From Sporosarcina sp. NCCP-2716 (lineage in GTDB: Bacteria > Bacillota > Bacilli > Bacillales_A > Planococcaceae), in assembly GCF_023707985.1 (NCBI RefSeq), contig NZ_BRCF01000009.1, positions 1-64,000 of the forward strand: a DNA stretch of 64,000 nucleotides. Reading direction: 5' to 3'. Below the pieces are notes generated by a model. The model was not told where the DNA came from. It ran no database searches and saw nothing but the letters and a program-made list of their open reading frames with translations. Each line of letters starts with the position of its first letter. The stretch's first letter is position 1. Both the position numbers and the translations under genes were made by a program. Shown here in pieces: positions 25,094-33,111 of the stretch.

Positions 25094-25516
25094 TTGATTG
25101 CACTGAAAAGCAGTATCGAAGGAAAGATGAGTATTTACGGAGATGCACTGAAGTTATTCAACGCCGAAGGAATGGATTTAGGCGGCGGGTGGGAGTATGA
25201 CCACGGGACGTTCGACAGCATCCTGTACAAACGGAATGAAACGACCATCTATCTGCGGGTCCCTTTCAAAGTACTGCAAGGGGAACTTGATGGAAACAAC
25301 GCGGTCATTCAATTCGGCACCCCCTTCCTCATCAAGCATGTCATGAATATCGGGCTCGATGAAGAAGAGAGTGCTACGATGACCGTGACGGGACTCGAAC
25401 AGTTCCAGGCACCGGAGGATCCGGATGCGCCGATCGACCGCAAAGAGGAATTCGCGGCAGATGCCGGCAAGAAATTGGACCGCATCGTCGACGACGTCAC
25501 GTTCGCTACCGTCTGA
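25094..25516 (+). CDS. yugN: YugN family protein
   Basis: 140 residues of the YugN-like family of Bacillales, of unknown function. Recognisable blocks are GGGWEYDHGTFDS, YLRVPFKVLQGELD, FGTPFLIKHVMNIGLDEE and QFQAPEDPDA. It is predicted soluble and cytosolic. The start is TTG at 25094, supported by AGGAGGG at ideal spacing; no ATG fits. It is a single-gene unit convergent with a regulator gene. Confidence 0.85.
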   Translation: MIALKSSIEGKMSIYGDALKLFNAEGMDLGGGWEYDHGTFDSILYKRNETTIYLRVPFKVLQGELDGNNAVIQFGTPFLIKHVMNIGLDEEESATMTVTGLEQFQAPEDPDAPIDRKEEFAADAGKKLDRIVDDVTFATV

Positions 25517-25535
25517 CGGAGCAATGACTACATAG

Positions 25536-25570
25536 AAAACTGCTCTCCTGTATAAGGAAGGCAGTTTTTT
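25536..25570. terminator. Terminator between yugN and the XRE regulator
   Basis: AACTGC...CCT pairs with AGG...GCAGTT, followed by TTTTTTT on the plus strand and preceded by A residues, so it may act in both directions. Confidence 0.75.
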
Positions 25571-26034
25571 TATTCGGCTGCTTTCGTCTCCGTCAGTTCC
25601 CGGAAACGGTCGAGCACCGCAGTTTCGTCGAATGAGCTGAACCAGACGTAATCATCCGTATCCAGGATCCGGTAATGCTGACTGATCAGGTTTTGCTGGA
25701 TCCGGAACACGCCAGCCCGGTCGACTTCCCGCCACCAGACTTTCCCGCCGAGCGTCTTGCCTTTCGGGCGGTCGAGCCCATCATGCGCAACTGTCCGGAT
25801 CACTTCAAGCGGCGCATCCCCGAGCAGCGACTGGATGATCTCACTGTCCGAAAACAGGGCGACGATTGCGACGATCACTGTCCAGCTCGCATTTGTCCGC
25901 TCTTTCTCGATCTGCACCAGAGTCTTTTTCGACATGCCGAGCACAGATGCCATCGTCTCCTGAGAGTACCCGGCTTCCGTCCGGATGAGCAGTGCCCGCC
26001 GGGAAATCTGTTCGATAATCTGTTCCTGGTTCAT
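25570..26034 (-). CDS. XRE-type helix-turn-helix transcriptional regulator
   Basis: 154 residues. An N-terminal HTH of the Cro/CI type (LIRTEAGYSQETMASVLGMSKKTLVQIEKERTN is the helix-turn-helix span at about 14-46, cited only to locate it), then a C-terminal domain (GKVWWREVDRAG, FRIQQNLISQHYRIL) of unrecognised function that may bind a ligand or partner. ATG 26034 follows GAGGTGG; the GTG at 26043 overlaps that site. No operator or target can be named. It is flanked by a YdcF-like gene transcribed divergently. Confidence 0.82.
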   Translation of the reverse strand: MNQEQIIEQISRRALLIRTEAGYSQETMASVLGMSKKTLVQIEKERTNASWTVIVAIVALFSDSEIIQSLLGDAPLEVIRTVAHDGLDRPKGKTLGGKVWWREVDRAGVFRIQQNLISQHYRILDTDDYVWFSSFDETAVLDRFRELTETKAAE

Positions 26035-26182
26035 TCCGGCCACCTCTTCCTTCTAGTGTAATCTTACACGAAATCGCCATAACAGGTAAAGAACCATTTT
26101 TGCGGCAACTTGTGCGGCACTGTGGGCGTCTTGTTCTATATCCAACACGGGCGGCATAGAAAAAAGGATTGAGGCGATTTTC

Positions 26183-26761
26183 ATGATGAAAGGAAGAGGT
26201 ATGATCATCATCATCTGTTTCGGTGCGCTCGCGGTCTCCGCGTGGTGGTTCGGTACCGGGCACGCCATGAAAAGCGCGCAGCGTAATGTGGCGGCGGGCG
26301 GTTCCCCGTATGCTATCGTCCTAGGCGCTAAAGTGAACGGGACACAGCCCTCGAAATCGCTCCGTTACCGGCTGGAAGCAGCGTATGACTATGCCGAGAA
26401 GTATCCGGACGTCACGCTCGTGCTGTCCGGCGGGCAGGGAGAGGATGAGGACATAAGCGAAGGCGTCGCGATGGCGGAATACCTGACTGCGCGTGGGCTG
26501 CCGCAGGAGCGGCTGATCGTAGAGGACCAATCCACTTCCACGTATGAGAATCTCGTCAATTCCAAGCGGCTGCTGCCGCCCGGTACGGCAGCTGTCACGC
26601 TCATCACGAGCGATTACCACGTCGCCCGCGCCGGCATGCTCGCGAAAAAGGTCGGATGGGACTGGGACGCGGTTTCGGCGAAGACGCCGCAATCCGTGAA
26701 GATGAAGACAGGGATCCGGGAACGGCTCGCCCTGTTGAAGACATGGGTCGTCGGCAAGTAG
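26183..26761 (+). CDS. YdcF/ElyC/SanA family (DUF218) membrane protein
   Basis: 192 residues: one N-terminal membrane anchor and an extracytoplasmic DUF218 domain. Motifs are AIVLGAKVNG, LVLSGGQGEDEDISEGVAMAEYL, EDQSTSTYENLVNS and LITSDYHVARA. The family is linked to envelope polysaccharide metabolism and vancomycin sensitivity in other bacteria; no reaction can be assigned here. GAGGCG precedes the ATG by seven bases. It is transcribed alone and ends in a strong terminator. Confidence 0.87.
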   Translation: MMKGRGMIIIICFGALAVSAWWFGTGHAMKSAQRNVAAGGSPYAIVLGAKVNGTQPSKSLRYRLEAAYDYAEKYPDVTLVLSGGQGEDEDISEGVAMAEYLTARGLPQERLIVEDQSTSTYENLVNSKRLLPPGTAAVTLITSDYHVARAGMLAKKVGWDWDAVSAKTPQSVKMKTGIRERLALLKTWVVGK

Positions 26762-26802
26762 AAAACCGCAGCGGGCTGCCTATCGGCCCGACTGCGGTTT
26801 TC
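26762..26802. terminator. Bidirectional terminator between the YdcF-like gene and yqeY
   Basis: AAAACCGCAG...GGGC pairs with GCCC...CTGCGGTTTT; A- and T-runs flank both sides between convergent genes. Confidence 0.8.
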
Positions 26803-26808
26803 GTGTGA

Positions 26809-27246
26809 TCAGCTGTTCAGATAGTCTTTCACGGCCTGGGATACGACTTTCCCTTCCGCCCGTCCTGCGGTTTCTTTCATGACCTGACCGACCGCCTGCC
26901 CCATCGGCGTGTCCTTCGTGATGCCGAGCGTTTCGATCAGCTGCAGGACTTCGTCGTGGGAGAGCTGTTTCGGCAAATAGTTTTCAATGATGGTGATCTT
27001 CTCTTTTTCAGCGGACACGATGTCTTCGCGGCCCGCCTTCTCCCCTTCTTCCAGCGATTGCTTCGTCTGTTTCAGCTCCCGCTGGACAACTTTCAATTCC
27101 TCTTCTTCGTTCAATTCCCGCTTGAGTTCCAATTCCTGGTTTTGGATTCCCGCACGCAGCAGGTTGATGACCCCTTTTTTCACCGTATCTTTTTCTTTCA
27201 TCGCTGTTTTCATGTCCGCCAGCAGTGTCGTCTTCAATTCCGACAT
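26809..27246 (-). CDS. yqeY: GatB/YqeY domain protein
   Basis: 145 residues, all helical, the stand-alone YqeY form of the tail domain of GatB amidotransferase subunits. Signatures are the N-terminal LLADMKTAMKEKDTVKKGVINLLRA region (residues 8-32), EKITIIENYLPKQLSHDEV and the C-terminal MGQAVGQVMKETAGRAEG block. The domain binds tRNA in GatB; the role of the free protein is unclear. In many Firmicutes yqeY follows rpsU, which is not the case here. Confidence 0.9.
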   Translation of the reverse strand: MSELKTTLLADMKTAMKEKDTVKKGVINLLRAGIQNQELELKRELNEEEELKVVQRELKQTKQSLEEGEKAGREDIVSAEKEKITIIENYLPKQLSHDEVLQLIETLGITKDTPMGQAVGQVMKETAGRAEGKVVSQAVKDYLNS

Positions 27247-27349
27247 GTCAATCCCTCGTTTCCTTATGTGCTTTCTTCTTCAGTATAGTGAATTTACAGC
27301 CTTTCTGCACTCCAGGAGTTTTCGTCGAGCCCTCTTTTTCCGGCAGCAC

Positions 27350-27380
27350 AAAAACACGGACCCCTTCAAGAGGCCCGTGC
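27350..27380 (-). terminator. Terminator after ykuS
   Basis: On the minus strand CACGGGCCTC pairs with GGGTCCGTG, followed by TTTTTG. Confidence 0.7.
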
Positions 27381-27397
27381 GGATTATCATTCGTTCT

Positions 27398-27631
27398 TCA
27401 GCGGGCGAGACGTTTTTCAACGTCCGCAACGATGTCTTCCACTGAGTTGCCTTCCACGCTTACAACGGGGAAGTCGTACTGGTCGATGTTGACGTCGCTG
27501 AGTGCGCGCACGACACCGAAATCATAACCGCTCAGTTTTTCATCGGATTCGCACATCGTTACCTGATGTCCTTTTTCCTCAAGTGCTTTCTTAATGTCGT
27601 CGAATGGTTTCTCTACTGCGATTTTAGCCAT
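27398..27631 (-). CDS. ykuS: UPF0180 family protein YkuS
   Basis: 77 residues. The N-terminus MAKIAVEKPFDDIKKALEEKG and the VVRALSDVNI and VEDIVADVEKRL segments match the UPF0180/YkuS family of Bacillales, a small single-domain protein of unknown function. ATG 27631 is preferred: AAAGGAGG lies nine bases upstream, and the in-frame TTG at 27637 is too close to it. A terminator follows the gene, and the next gene upstream is divergent. Confidence 0.85.
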   Translation of the reverse strand: MAKIAVEKPFDDIKKALEEKGHQVTMCESDEKLSGYDFGVVRALSDVNIDQYDFPVVSVEGNSVEDIVADVEKRLAR

Positions 27632-27820
27632 TTCCAAGTTCCTCCTTTATCGAATCACTATCTGTTGTGCATATTCATATGTTTCCCGTCTGGAGATGAA
27701 TTAAACCTGTCCTCATATCATCGGGCCGTCCGCTGGCAGGTGAGTTGGTCCAATTTGCCAAGATTTACTTCTGCGCACACCGGGTACGTGATAGATAGAC
27801 TGACGAAGGAAGTGACCGTT

Positions 27821-28468
27821 TTGTTTGGTTGGGCTGATCTCGGATCGCTGGTCATTTCAGCGTTCATCATACTGCCTGTCGTTATCTTCATCCGGGAATT
27901 CGGCTACTTGCCGGTGACCCTCCTGTTCGGTGTGCGCAATCCGCGGCTGACGATCGGTTCCGGTCCCCGTCTTTTCAAGTTCGGCATCTTCGACATCCGG
28001 AAGTATTACCATTTGTACAGCTGGTTCTCGTTCGACGGGATCCGCCGGCCGAGCAACGGGCGGTATCTGCTGATCTATTCGGCTCCCATCCTTGCGAATA
28101 TCATTGTGGCCCTCGGTCTCAACGCTCTGTTGGCCAACGGGTTTCTTGAAAGCCAGGAACGATTCTGGAGCCGTTTCATCTTTTACGCGTTCTACTATGT
28201 GCTGTTCGATGCGATTCCGATGACTATGACGAACGGGCGGCCGAACAATGGCATGCTCATCTACGAATTGTTGCGGTATGGGAAGCGGGTCGATCACAAT
28301 ACGGAGAATTTCATCCCTTCCACAACGGAGACCGATGAGGAATACGAAGAAGAGATGGATCGCATTCAGAAAGTGAAGGAAAGCGCCATGCCTGACGGCG
28401 ATTTATTCAACGAACCGATCGTAAAGCATCTGCCAGATGAAGAAAAGGAACGGAAAGACAGCAAGTGA
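27821..28468 (+). CDS. M50/site-2-protease-like membrane protein lacking the zinc motif
   Basis: About 215 residues, with membrane segments near 8-24, 85-110 and 120-140 and an acidic C-terminal tail. The stretch REFGY (25-29) followed by LFGVRNPRLTIGSGPRLFKFG mirrors the M50 pattern HEFGH followed by LFGV...SIGFGP, and FDAIPMTMTNGRPNNG mirrors the NxLPxPxLDGG motif. Both zinc histidines (R, Y) and the Asp ligand (N) are replaced, so it should be a non-catalytic relative. The start is uncertain: TTG 27821 has AAGGAAG eight bases upstream; GTG 27812 is an alternative. The relationship to M50 is inference from motif order; the protein is otherwise unrecognised. Confidence 0.6.
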   Translation: MFGWADLGSLVISAFIILPVVIFIREFGYLPVTLLFGVRNPRLTIGSGPRLFKFGIFDIRKYYHLYSWFSFDGIRRPSNGRYLLIYSAPILANIIVALGLNALLANGFLESQERFWSRFIFYAFYYVLFDAIPMTMTNGRPNNGMLIYELLRYGKRVDHNTENFIPSTTETDEEYEEEMDRIQKVKESAMPDGDLFNEPIVKHLPDEEKERKDSK

Positions 28469-28474
28469 AAAACA

Positions 28475-28543
28475 GGTGCCTGTGCGTCACACAATTCAGA
28501 CACGATTCAGAATTGTTTTTAAGTTGTGTGACGCACAGGTACC
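28475..28543. repeat. 69-bp palindromic element R1
   Basis: GGTGCCTGTGCGTCACACAA is mirrored by TTGTGTGACGCACAGGTACC around a loop containing AATTCAGACACGATTCAG. It lies between the convergent M50-like and FUSC genes, where it could also act as a terminator. A near copy of the same length lies at 30624-30692. Confidence 0.9.
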
Positions 28544-28553
28544 GTGGGATGCT

Positions 28554-30461
28554 TTACTTGATCTGGCTGAAGTTTTCAATGAGTTCGAGGAGGATGCTCA
28601 GTGTAATCTTTAGTTCCAGATCAGGCTCGTTACGCAGTGCTGTATACAGATCCGTCTCCAGCTGCCGGAGATCCTTCCCATTTTCAAGCCCGTGTTCCAG
28701 CCGGCCAAGCACTTCAGCCGCCTGGGATGCGAGCTCTTTTTCAGCGCCGTGCAGCTCACTCCACTCAATCAGTTCATACATGGTGCTGGCAGCGAGGCGG
28801 CGGGCCAAAAACTGTTCATCCGGCGCTTCTTTGCCGGCCGCCTGTAAGTTGACGCGTGCCCGTTCTTCGATCATAGTGCTGATGATCAATAGATTCTTCA
28901 CATTGTCACTGCCGCCTGCCTTGCTGCTGAGAAGGGATTCCTTCGTTTCAGACAGCATGGATGCAAGTGTGTCATTCGACATTTCCTCGAGATCCCGTTC
29001 GGCATCCTCCAGTTTATACGGCAGGACGAAACGATTCACGAGCAGGCCGATGAAGACGCCGATCAGCACCATGACTGCACGTTCCACGGTCAGGAATTGC
29101 GTTTCCCCGGTGACGAGGGCGACTGAGCCGATAGCGGAAAACGTGACGAGGATCGTGCTGTAGCGGTACACTTTCACGTAGCTCATCAAATACCCGGAAA
29201 GCAGCAGAAGTCCTGTCCGGATGGCATTTGTCTGGAATACGGTGAAGAGGATCCAGACGAGCAGGCCGCCTGTGATCGTGGCGAAAATCCGGTCCCTCAT
29301 CTTCTTATGGGACTGCTCATAGAACGGAATGACGACCGACAGCACAGTGAAGAGGATCCACCGGCCTTCCGCCAAATTGAAATACGCCATCAGAAAACCG
29401 GCGAATGCAATGCCCGTCGCCATACGGACGGCATAGGACACTTTAATGGAAGCTGTATGGGCCGGGGTCGATCCGAGCGACAGCTTCCGGAACTTCAGCG
29501 GAATCTCCACGAGTTTTCTTGTCAGTTTCCGTTTTTCCGGTGCCAGGTTCTTCAAGGCTAGGAGACTTTCGGTCAAATAGTCGACATTGCTCAGCAAACG
29601 GAGCAGAGTGGCTGATTGCGGCGGCTTTTCTTGATAACTGTACAGTGTTTCGTCCGCTGCTTCACTAAGTGCCTTCGCGTCGATTTCTTCGGTTTTCTCA
29701 TCTGCAATCCGCCCAAGCAGCGTGCGGACATCGTCGATTACGGAGCCTGCTTCGTGACGGGGTTCCAGCGAGTCGAGAAGCGCATTGATTTTTTCCAGAG
29801 CTGCCGACACGTTCAGCTGCAGCCGCCCTTCCTCCGTCAAGTAGTAGTCCTCTTCCCGCTGGTCATAGATCATGGACCGCAGCGAACCGATCGACTTCCG
29901 GATCTCCTCATCCAGTTCATCCGCAGACTCGCCCTCCAGCTTACAGTCGATCTTTTTCAGCAAGGATGCACTCACTTTCTTAACGATGGGTGTTCCTTTT
30001 TTAGCGATCCGTTTCCGGTTCACGAGGAGCTGCAGCGCCATGATGGAGACAGCACCGACCGCAAGAGCCAGCAGCCGTATCGGCAGTTCAGCAGCCGACA
30101 CCGGGACAGCAAGCAGAAATAGATACTGCAGGGAAAACGGCAGGTAAAGCGGATTTTTCAAATTGAAGATCAGAGTATAGCTGATGATGAACATCATCAC
30201 GAAGTGGATCGGCACAGCCGTCCATATCGAAAATTGAGCCGCGAAAGCAGCCAGCCCGGTAACGACGTTCAAACCGGTAAGTTTCACTGTGTTCGCCACC
30301 GGATGGATCGTTAAATCCCGTTCCAGCATCATGAGCATCGCAGTAATGGCGGCGACTCCGATCAATATGTTGTTTTGGCCGAACAGCCCGCCGAACAGCA
30401 GGATATAGGCCATCATACCGACAAACAGCAGCGTGTTGCCGATCACATCTTTCATTTTCAT
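28554..30461 (-). CDS. FUSC-family (aromatic acid exporter-like) membrane protein
   Basis: 635 residues with the fusaric-acid-resistance-like layout: about six N-terminal membrane segments, a cytosolic helical domain of about 170 residues, a second membrane block near 340-460 containing the GRWILFTVLSVVIPF and RIFATITGGLL motifs, and a C-terminal coiled domain. It probably exports an aromatic or related acid; the substrate is unknown. GGGAAGGA precedes the ATG by eight bases. The gene stands alone and is bracketed by two directly oriented 69-bp palindromes, R1 and R2. Confidence 0.85.
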   Translation of the reverse strand: MKMKDVIGNTLLFVGMMAYILLFGGLFGQNNILIGVAAITAMLMMLERDLTIHPVANTVKLTGLNVVTGLAAFAAQFSIWTAVPIHFVMMFIISYTLIFNLKNPLYLPFSLQYLFLLAVPVSAAELPIRLLALAVGAVSIMALQLLVNRKRIAKKGTPIVKKVSASLLKKIDCKLEGESADELDEEIRKSIGSLRSMIYDQREEDYYLTEEGRLQLNVSAALEKINALLDSLEPRHEAGSVIDDVRTLLGRIADEKTEEIDAKALSEAADETLYSYQEKPPQSATLLRLLSNVDYLTESLLALKNLAPEKRKLTRKLVEIPLKFRKLSLGSTPAHTASIKVSYAVRMATGIAFAGFLMAYFNLAEGRWILFTVLSVVIPFYEQSHKKMRDRIFATITGGLLVWILFTVFQTNAIRTGLLLLSGYLMSYVKVYRYSTILVTFSAIGSVALVTGETQFLTVERAVMVLIGVFIGLLVNRFVLPYKLEDAERDLEEMSNDTLASMLSETKESLLSSKAGGSDNVKNLLIISTMIEERARVNLQAAGKEAPDEQFLARRLAASTMYELIEWSELHGAEKELASQAAEVLGRLEHGLENGKDLRQLETDLYTALRNEPDLELKITLSILLELIENFSQIK

Positions 30462-30623
30462 TGTCTAATTCCTTCCCTTTCATTCCACTGTTTCATTTTA
30501 CATGCAGGTTGTTTAATTTAACATTAAAGCATATGTAAAGAACGCCGATCCTCTCTAAAAAGTTCCCCTCTATTGGAACGATTATGCATGAGGCATGGAA
30601 TAGCGGAATGGTATCAGCGGAAT

Positions 30624-30692
30624 GGTACCTGTGCGTCACACAATTCAGACACTATTCAGAATCGTGTTCAAGTTGTGTGGTGCACAGGCACC
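30624..30692. repeat. 69-bp palindromic element R2
   Basis: GGTACCTGTGCGTCACACAA at one end and TTGTGTGGTGCACAGGCACC at the other, with a loop nearly identical to that of R1 and in the same orientation. It lies between the FUSC gene start and the tat terminator. Confidence 0.9.
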
Positions 30693-30712
30693 CTGAAAAC
30701 AGCCGCCATAGA

Positions 30713-30748
30713 AAAAACGCCAAGCATGCGGGATGCTTGGCGTTTTTG
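30713..30748 (-). terminator. Terminator after tatC
   Basis: On the minus strand AAACGCCAAGCAT... forms a perfect stem with ATGCTTGGCG and runs into T residues just beyond the tatC stop. Confidence 0.85.
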
Positions 30749-30749
30749 C

Positions 30750-31655
30750 TTATGACAGATCGGCTGTTTCCATCTTGCGCTCTGTTCGTGTGACGAGGAA
30801 GATACTCGCTTCGTACAGACCGATCATCGGAATGAGGATGATCAGCTGGCTGAAGAAGTCCGGCGGTGTGATGAGTGCCGAGACGACAGCCAGTACGACG
30901 TAGGACCACTTCCTCACCTTTTTCAATGTCTGGGAGGTCAAGAGACCGATCGCGGACAAAAAGAGTGCGACGACCGGGAGTTCGAACAGCAGTCCGATCG
31001 GCATCGTCGTCAGCAGGAGGAATCGTGCGTATTCCTGCGCAGATACCATGACGTTGAAATTCATCTTACCGAGGTTCACTAGGAAGTTGTAACTCAGCGG
31101 ATTGACGATAAAGTAGCCGAATGCAAGCCCGAGAGCGAACAGCAGCAGGATCGCCGGCGAGTAGAGACTCAGGAACCGGCTCTCTTTTTCCGTCAGCCCC
31201 GGCTTGACGAACTGCCAGAGGAAATGGCAGAGGAACGGCACGGAAAAACCGAATGCCAGTGCAGCGGAGATCGTCGTGTAGAAAGAGATCACTTCCATCG
31301 GACTCAGGACAATCAGTTCGTAACCGCGCGTAATGTACGGAAACCAGAGATTGATCGTACTGAACGCGGCGATGAAGAACAGCAGGAACACAGCGATGCT
31401 CTTGATGAGCTGTTTGCGCAGATCGGTCAGGTGGCCGACGAGATTGGACTCGTCCTCTTCAGGGTCCGGTTCCGGGTCGGAAGGGCGGATGTTCGTCGGA
31501 TAGCCGTTCTCATCGGTGTACGGCATAGGAGGCGGCGTTTCTTTCGCCGATTCCGCGCTGTCCATCACCTCTTCGACAATCTCTTCGGCCTCCTGGCTGT
31601 TCTTCTCATCGAGCGGACTCAGGATTTTACGATTTTCGTTCGGATTCGGTTCCAT
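30750..31655 (-). CDS. tatC: Sec-independent protein translocase TatC, with an acidic N-terminal extension
   Basis: 301 residues against about 245-260 for typical TatC. The six-segment core starts near residue 73 (LVGHLTDLRKQL) and includes LSPMEVISFY, FLCHFLWQFVKPGLTEKE and LITPPDFFSQ. The core binds twin-arginine signal peptides and recruits TatA in the cytoplasmic membrane. The first 70 residues are rich in Glu, Asp and Pro and have no TatC counterpart; the upstream ribosome binding site (AGGTGATAC) fits the annotated ATG, so the extension is probably real. tatA lies nine bases upstream in the same operon. Confidence 0.93.
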   Translation of the reverse strand: MEPNPNENRKILSPLDEKNSQEAEEIVEEVMDSAESAKETPPPMPYTDENGYPTNIRPSDPEPDPEEDESNLVGHLTDLRKQLIKSIAVFLLFFIAAFSTINLWFPYITRGYELIVLSPMEVISFYTTISAALAFGFSVPFLCHFLWQFVKPGLTEKESRFLSLYSPAILLLFALGLAFGYFIVNPLSYNFLVNLGKMNFNVMVSAQEYARFLLLTTMPIGLLFELPVVALFLSAIGLLTSQTLKKVRKWSYVVLAVVSALITPPDFFSQLIILIPMIGLYEASIFLVTRTERKMETADLS

Positions 31656-31664
31656 CGTATCACC

Positions 31665-31862
31665 TTATTTCTCAATTTCGGACGTTTTCTTCACTTCAGC
31701 CTTTTCATCATCATCCATAATATCTTTCGCAGACTTCTTGAATTCCGCAAGTGTTTTCCCCACCGCAGAACCAACCTCGGGTAACTTTCTCGGTCCGAAC
31801 AGAATAAGTACAATCACCAAAATAATAATAAGCCCCGGCACGCCGATAGCAGCAAAGTTCAT
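31665..31862 (-). CDS. tatA: Twin-arginine translocase subunit TatA
   Basis: 65 residues: one N-terminal membrane segment ([15 protein letters not shown]), the [10 protein letters not shown] hinge and an amphipathic helix ([15 protein letters not shown]), with a short acidic tail. It polymerises with TatC to move folded proteins out of the cell. ATG 31862 is chosen: AAGGGGAG lies seven bases upstream, while the longer frame to 31910 has no site. With no separate tatB this is the minimal TatAC system usual in Bacillales. No twin-arginine substrate gene was noticed nearby. Confidence 0.92.
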   Translation of the reverse strand: MNFAAIGVPGLIIILVIVLILFGPRKLPEVGSAVGKTLAEFKKSAKDIMDDDEKAEVKKTSEIEK

Positions 31863-32265
31863 TTCGTTTCTCCCCTTCCTCAATTTAAAATCCCGTGACG
31901 GATCAATCACAAAATACGGCCCGGCACACAGACGCTATGTTCTTAAATCCCACAGCACGTCCAAGTCAGCAGACCATCTACTGTCCAATACCCGTTCTTT
32001 CCGGATACTGAACCTTGCATACGAAAATTTTTTTCCGCAAGTCATTTACAATGACGCTGACCGAATCGCGACTCCTCTACAGTTTCTCCAAATCCTTCCC
32101 TTTTTAACGGGGAGCCCCGAAAAAAAACGAAAGAAATTCCGGACAGCTGTCCTCTGTCGAATGGTGTCGGTAAGACGCTTCATTTTAACAAAGCGTCCGT
32201 TCCGGGTCAATAATTCTTTCGATTCACAAACTATTTTTTCTCCGCGAGAAAACTTCGAGTATCTG
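31863..32265. other. Intergenic region between tatA and the fru operon
   Basis: About 400 bases, AT-rich in the right half. It contains the tatA ribosome binding site at the left end. Some local inverted repeats are present but no RNA gene, riboswitch or coding frame was recognised. Confidence 0.5.
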
Positions 32266-32327
32266 TGAATGTTATTGAATGTTTTTGAATATTATTGATT
32301 GATATCTGAACATTCCAGGTTTATAAT
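32266..32327 (+). promoter_or_regulatory. fru operon promoter with 10-bp repeated operator
   Basis: A strong sigma-A promoter, TTGATA (32299-32304), 17 bp, TATAAT (32322-32327). Overlapping its upstream side are direct repeats TGAATGTTAT, TGAATGTTTT, TGAATATTAT and TGATTG with exact 10-bp steps (32266, 32276, 32286, 32296) and a fifth, TGAAC, at 32307. This is a likely binding array for the DeoR-type FruR encoded next, giving autoregulation. Confidence 0.7.
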
Positions 32328-32361
32328 GAGGTTCATAGATATTCGGCTAAGGAGGGATTCG

Positions 32362-33111
32362 ATGCTTGAAACTGAACGCCATGCCATCATTATGCGGATG
32401 GTTGCTGAACTCGGCACCGTCCGCATCCAGGACTTGAGAGAGGAGACCGGATCCTCCGAATCCACAATCCGGAGGGATCTGATCGAGCTCGAGAAGCAGA
32501 GGAAACTGAAGCGGATCCATGGTGGTGCGTCGAAGCTGCAGGGAAAGCTGTCTGAATCCCCTATGACCGAGAAATCATCCAAAAACCTTCAGGAAAAGCA
32601 GGAGATCGCTCAGCTTGCAGCGTCTCTTGTCGATGAAAACGATACGATTTACTTAGATGCCGGGTCGACCATCTATGAAATGATCCGTCATCTGCCGCCA
32701 TCCGTGACCGTCGTGACGAATGGCATTTCGCATACTGACGCCCTGCTCGACCGCGGCTGCAAGACAATCCTGACAGGCGGCAGCGCGAAGCCGTCGACGA
32801 AGGCGCTGATCGGCAGAGGAGCGCTAGCGAGCATGAACCAGTACCGGTTCGACAAGTGTTTCCTCGGAGTGAACGGCCTTCATCCTGATTACGGGCTGAC
32901 GACGCCCGATGAAGAGGAGGCGTCGATGAAGGAGCTTGCGATCCGTCTGTCACGCGATGCGTTCGCGCTCGTGGATCCTTCCAAATTCCAGGAAGTCTCT
33001 TTTGCCAGATTCGCGGAACTCGACGAAGTGACCGTCCTGACGACCGCCGCTGCACGGGAGTCTTTGGAACATTATCCGCACTCTATGAAATGGAAGGTGA
33101 CCGACCAATGA
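32362..33111 (+). CDS. fruR: DeoR-family repressor of the fructose operon
   Basis: 250 residues. N-terminal winged helix (HAIIMRMVAELGTVRIQDL, then ESTIRRDLIELE) and C-terminal sugar-phosphate sensor domain of the DeoR type (IYLDAGSTIYEM, VVTNGISH, LTGG, CFLGVNGL, DPSKF). The effector is expected to be fructose 1-phosphate, made by the adjacent FruA and consumed by FruK. AAGGAGGG precedes the ATG at 32362. The stop overlaps the fruK start (ATGA), and the operator repeats in its own promoter suggest autorepression. Confidence 0.9.
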   Translation: MLETERHAIIMRMVAELGTVRIQDLREETGSSESTIRRDLIELEKQRKLKRIHGGASKLQGKLSESPMTEKSSKNLQEKQEIAQLAASLVDENDTIYLDAGSTIYEMIRHLPPSVTVVTNGISHTDALLDRGCKTILTGGSAKPSTKALIGRGALASMNQYRFDKCFLGVNGLHPDYGLTTPDEEEASMKELAIRLSRDAFALVDPSKFQEVSFARFAELDEVTVLTTAAARESLEHYPHSMKWKVTDQ

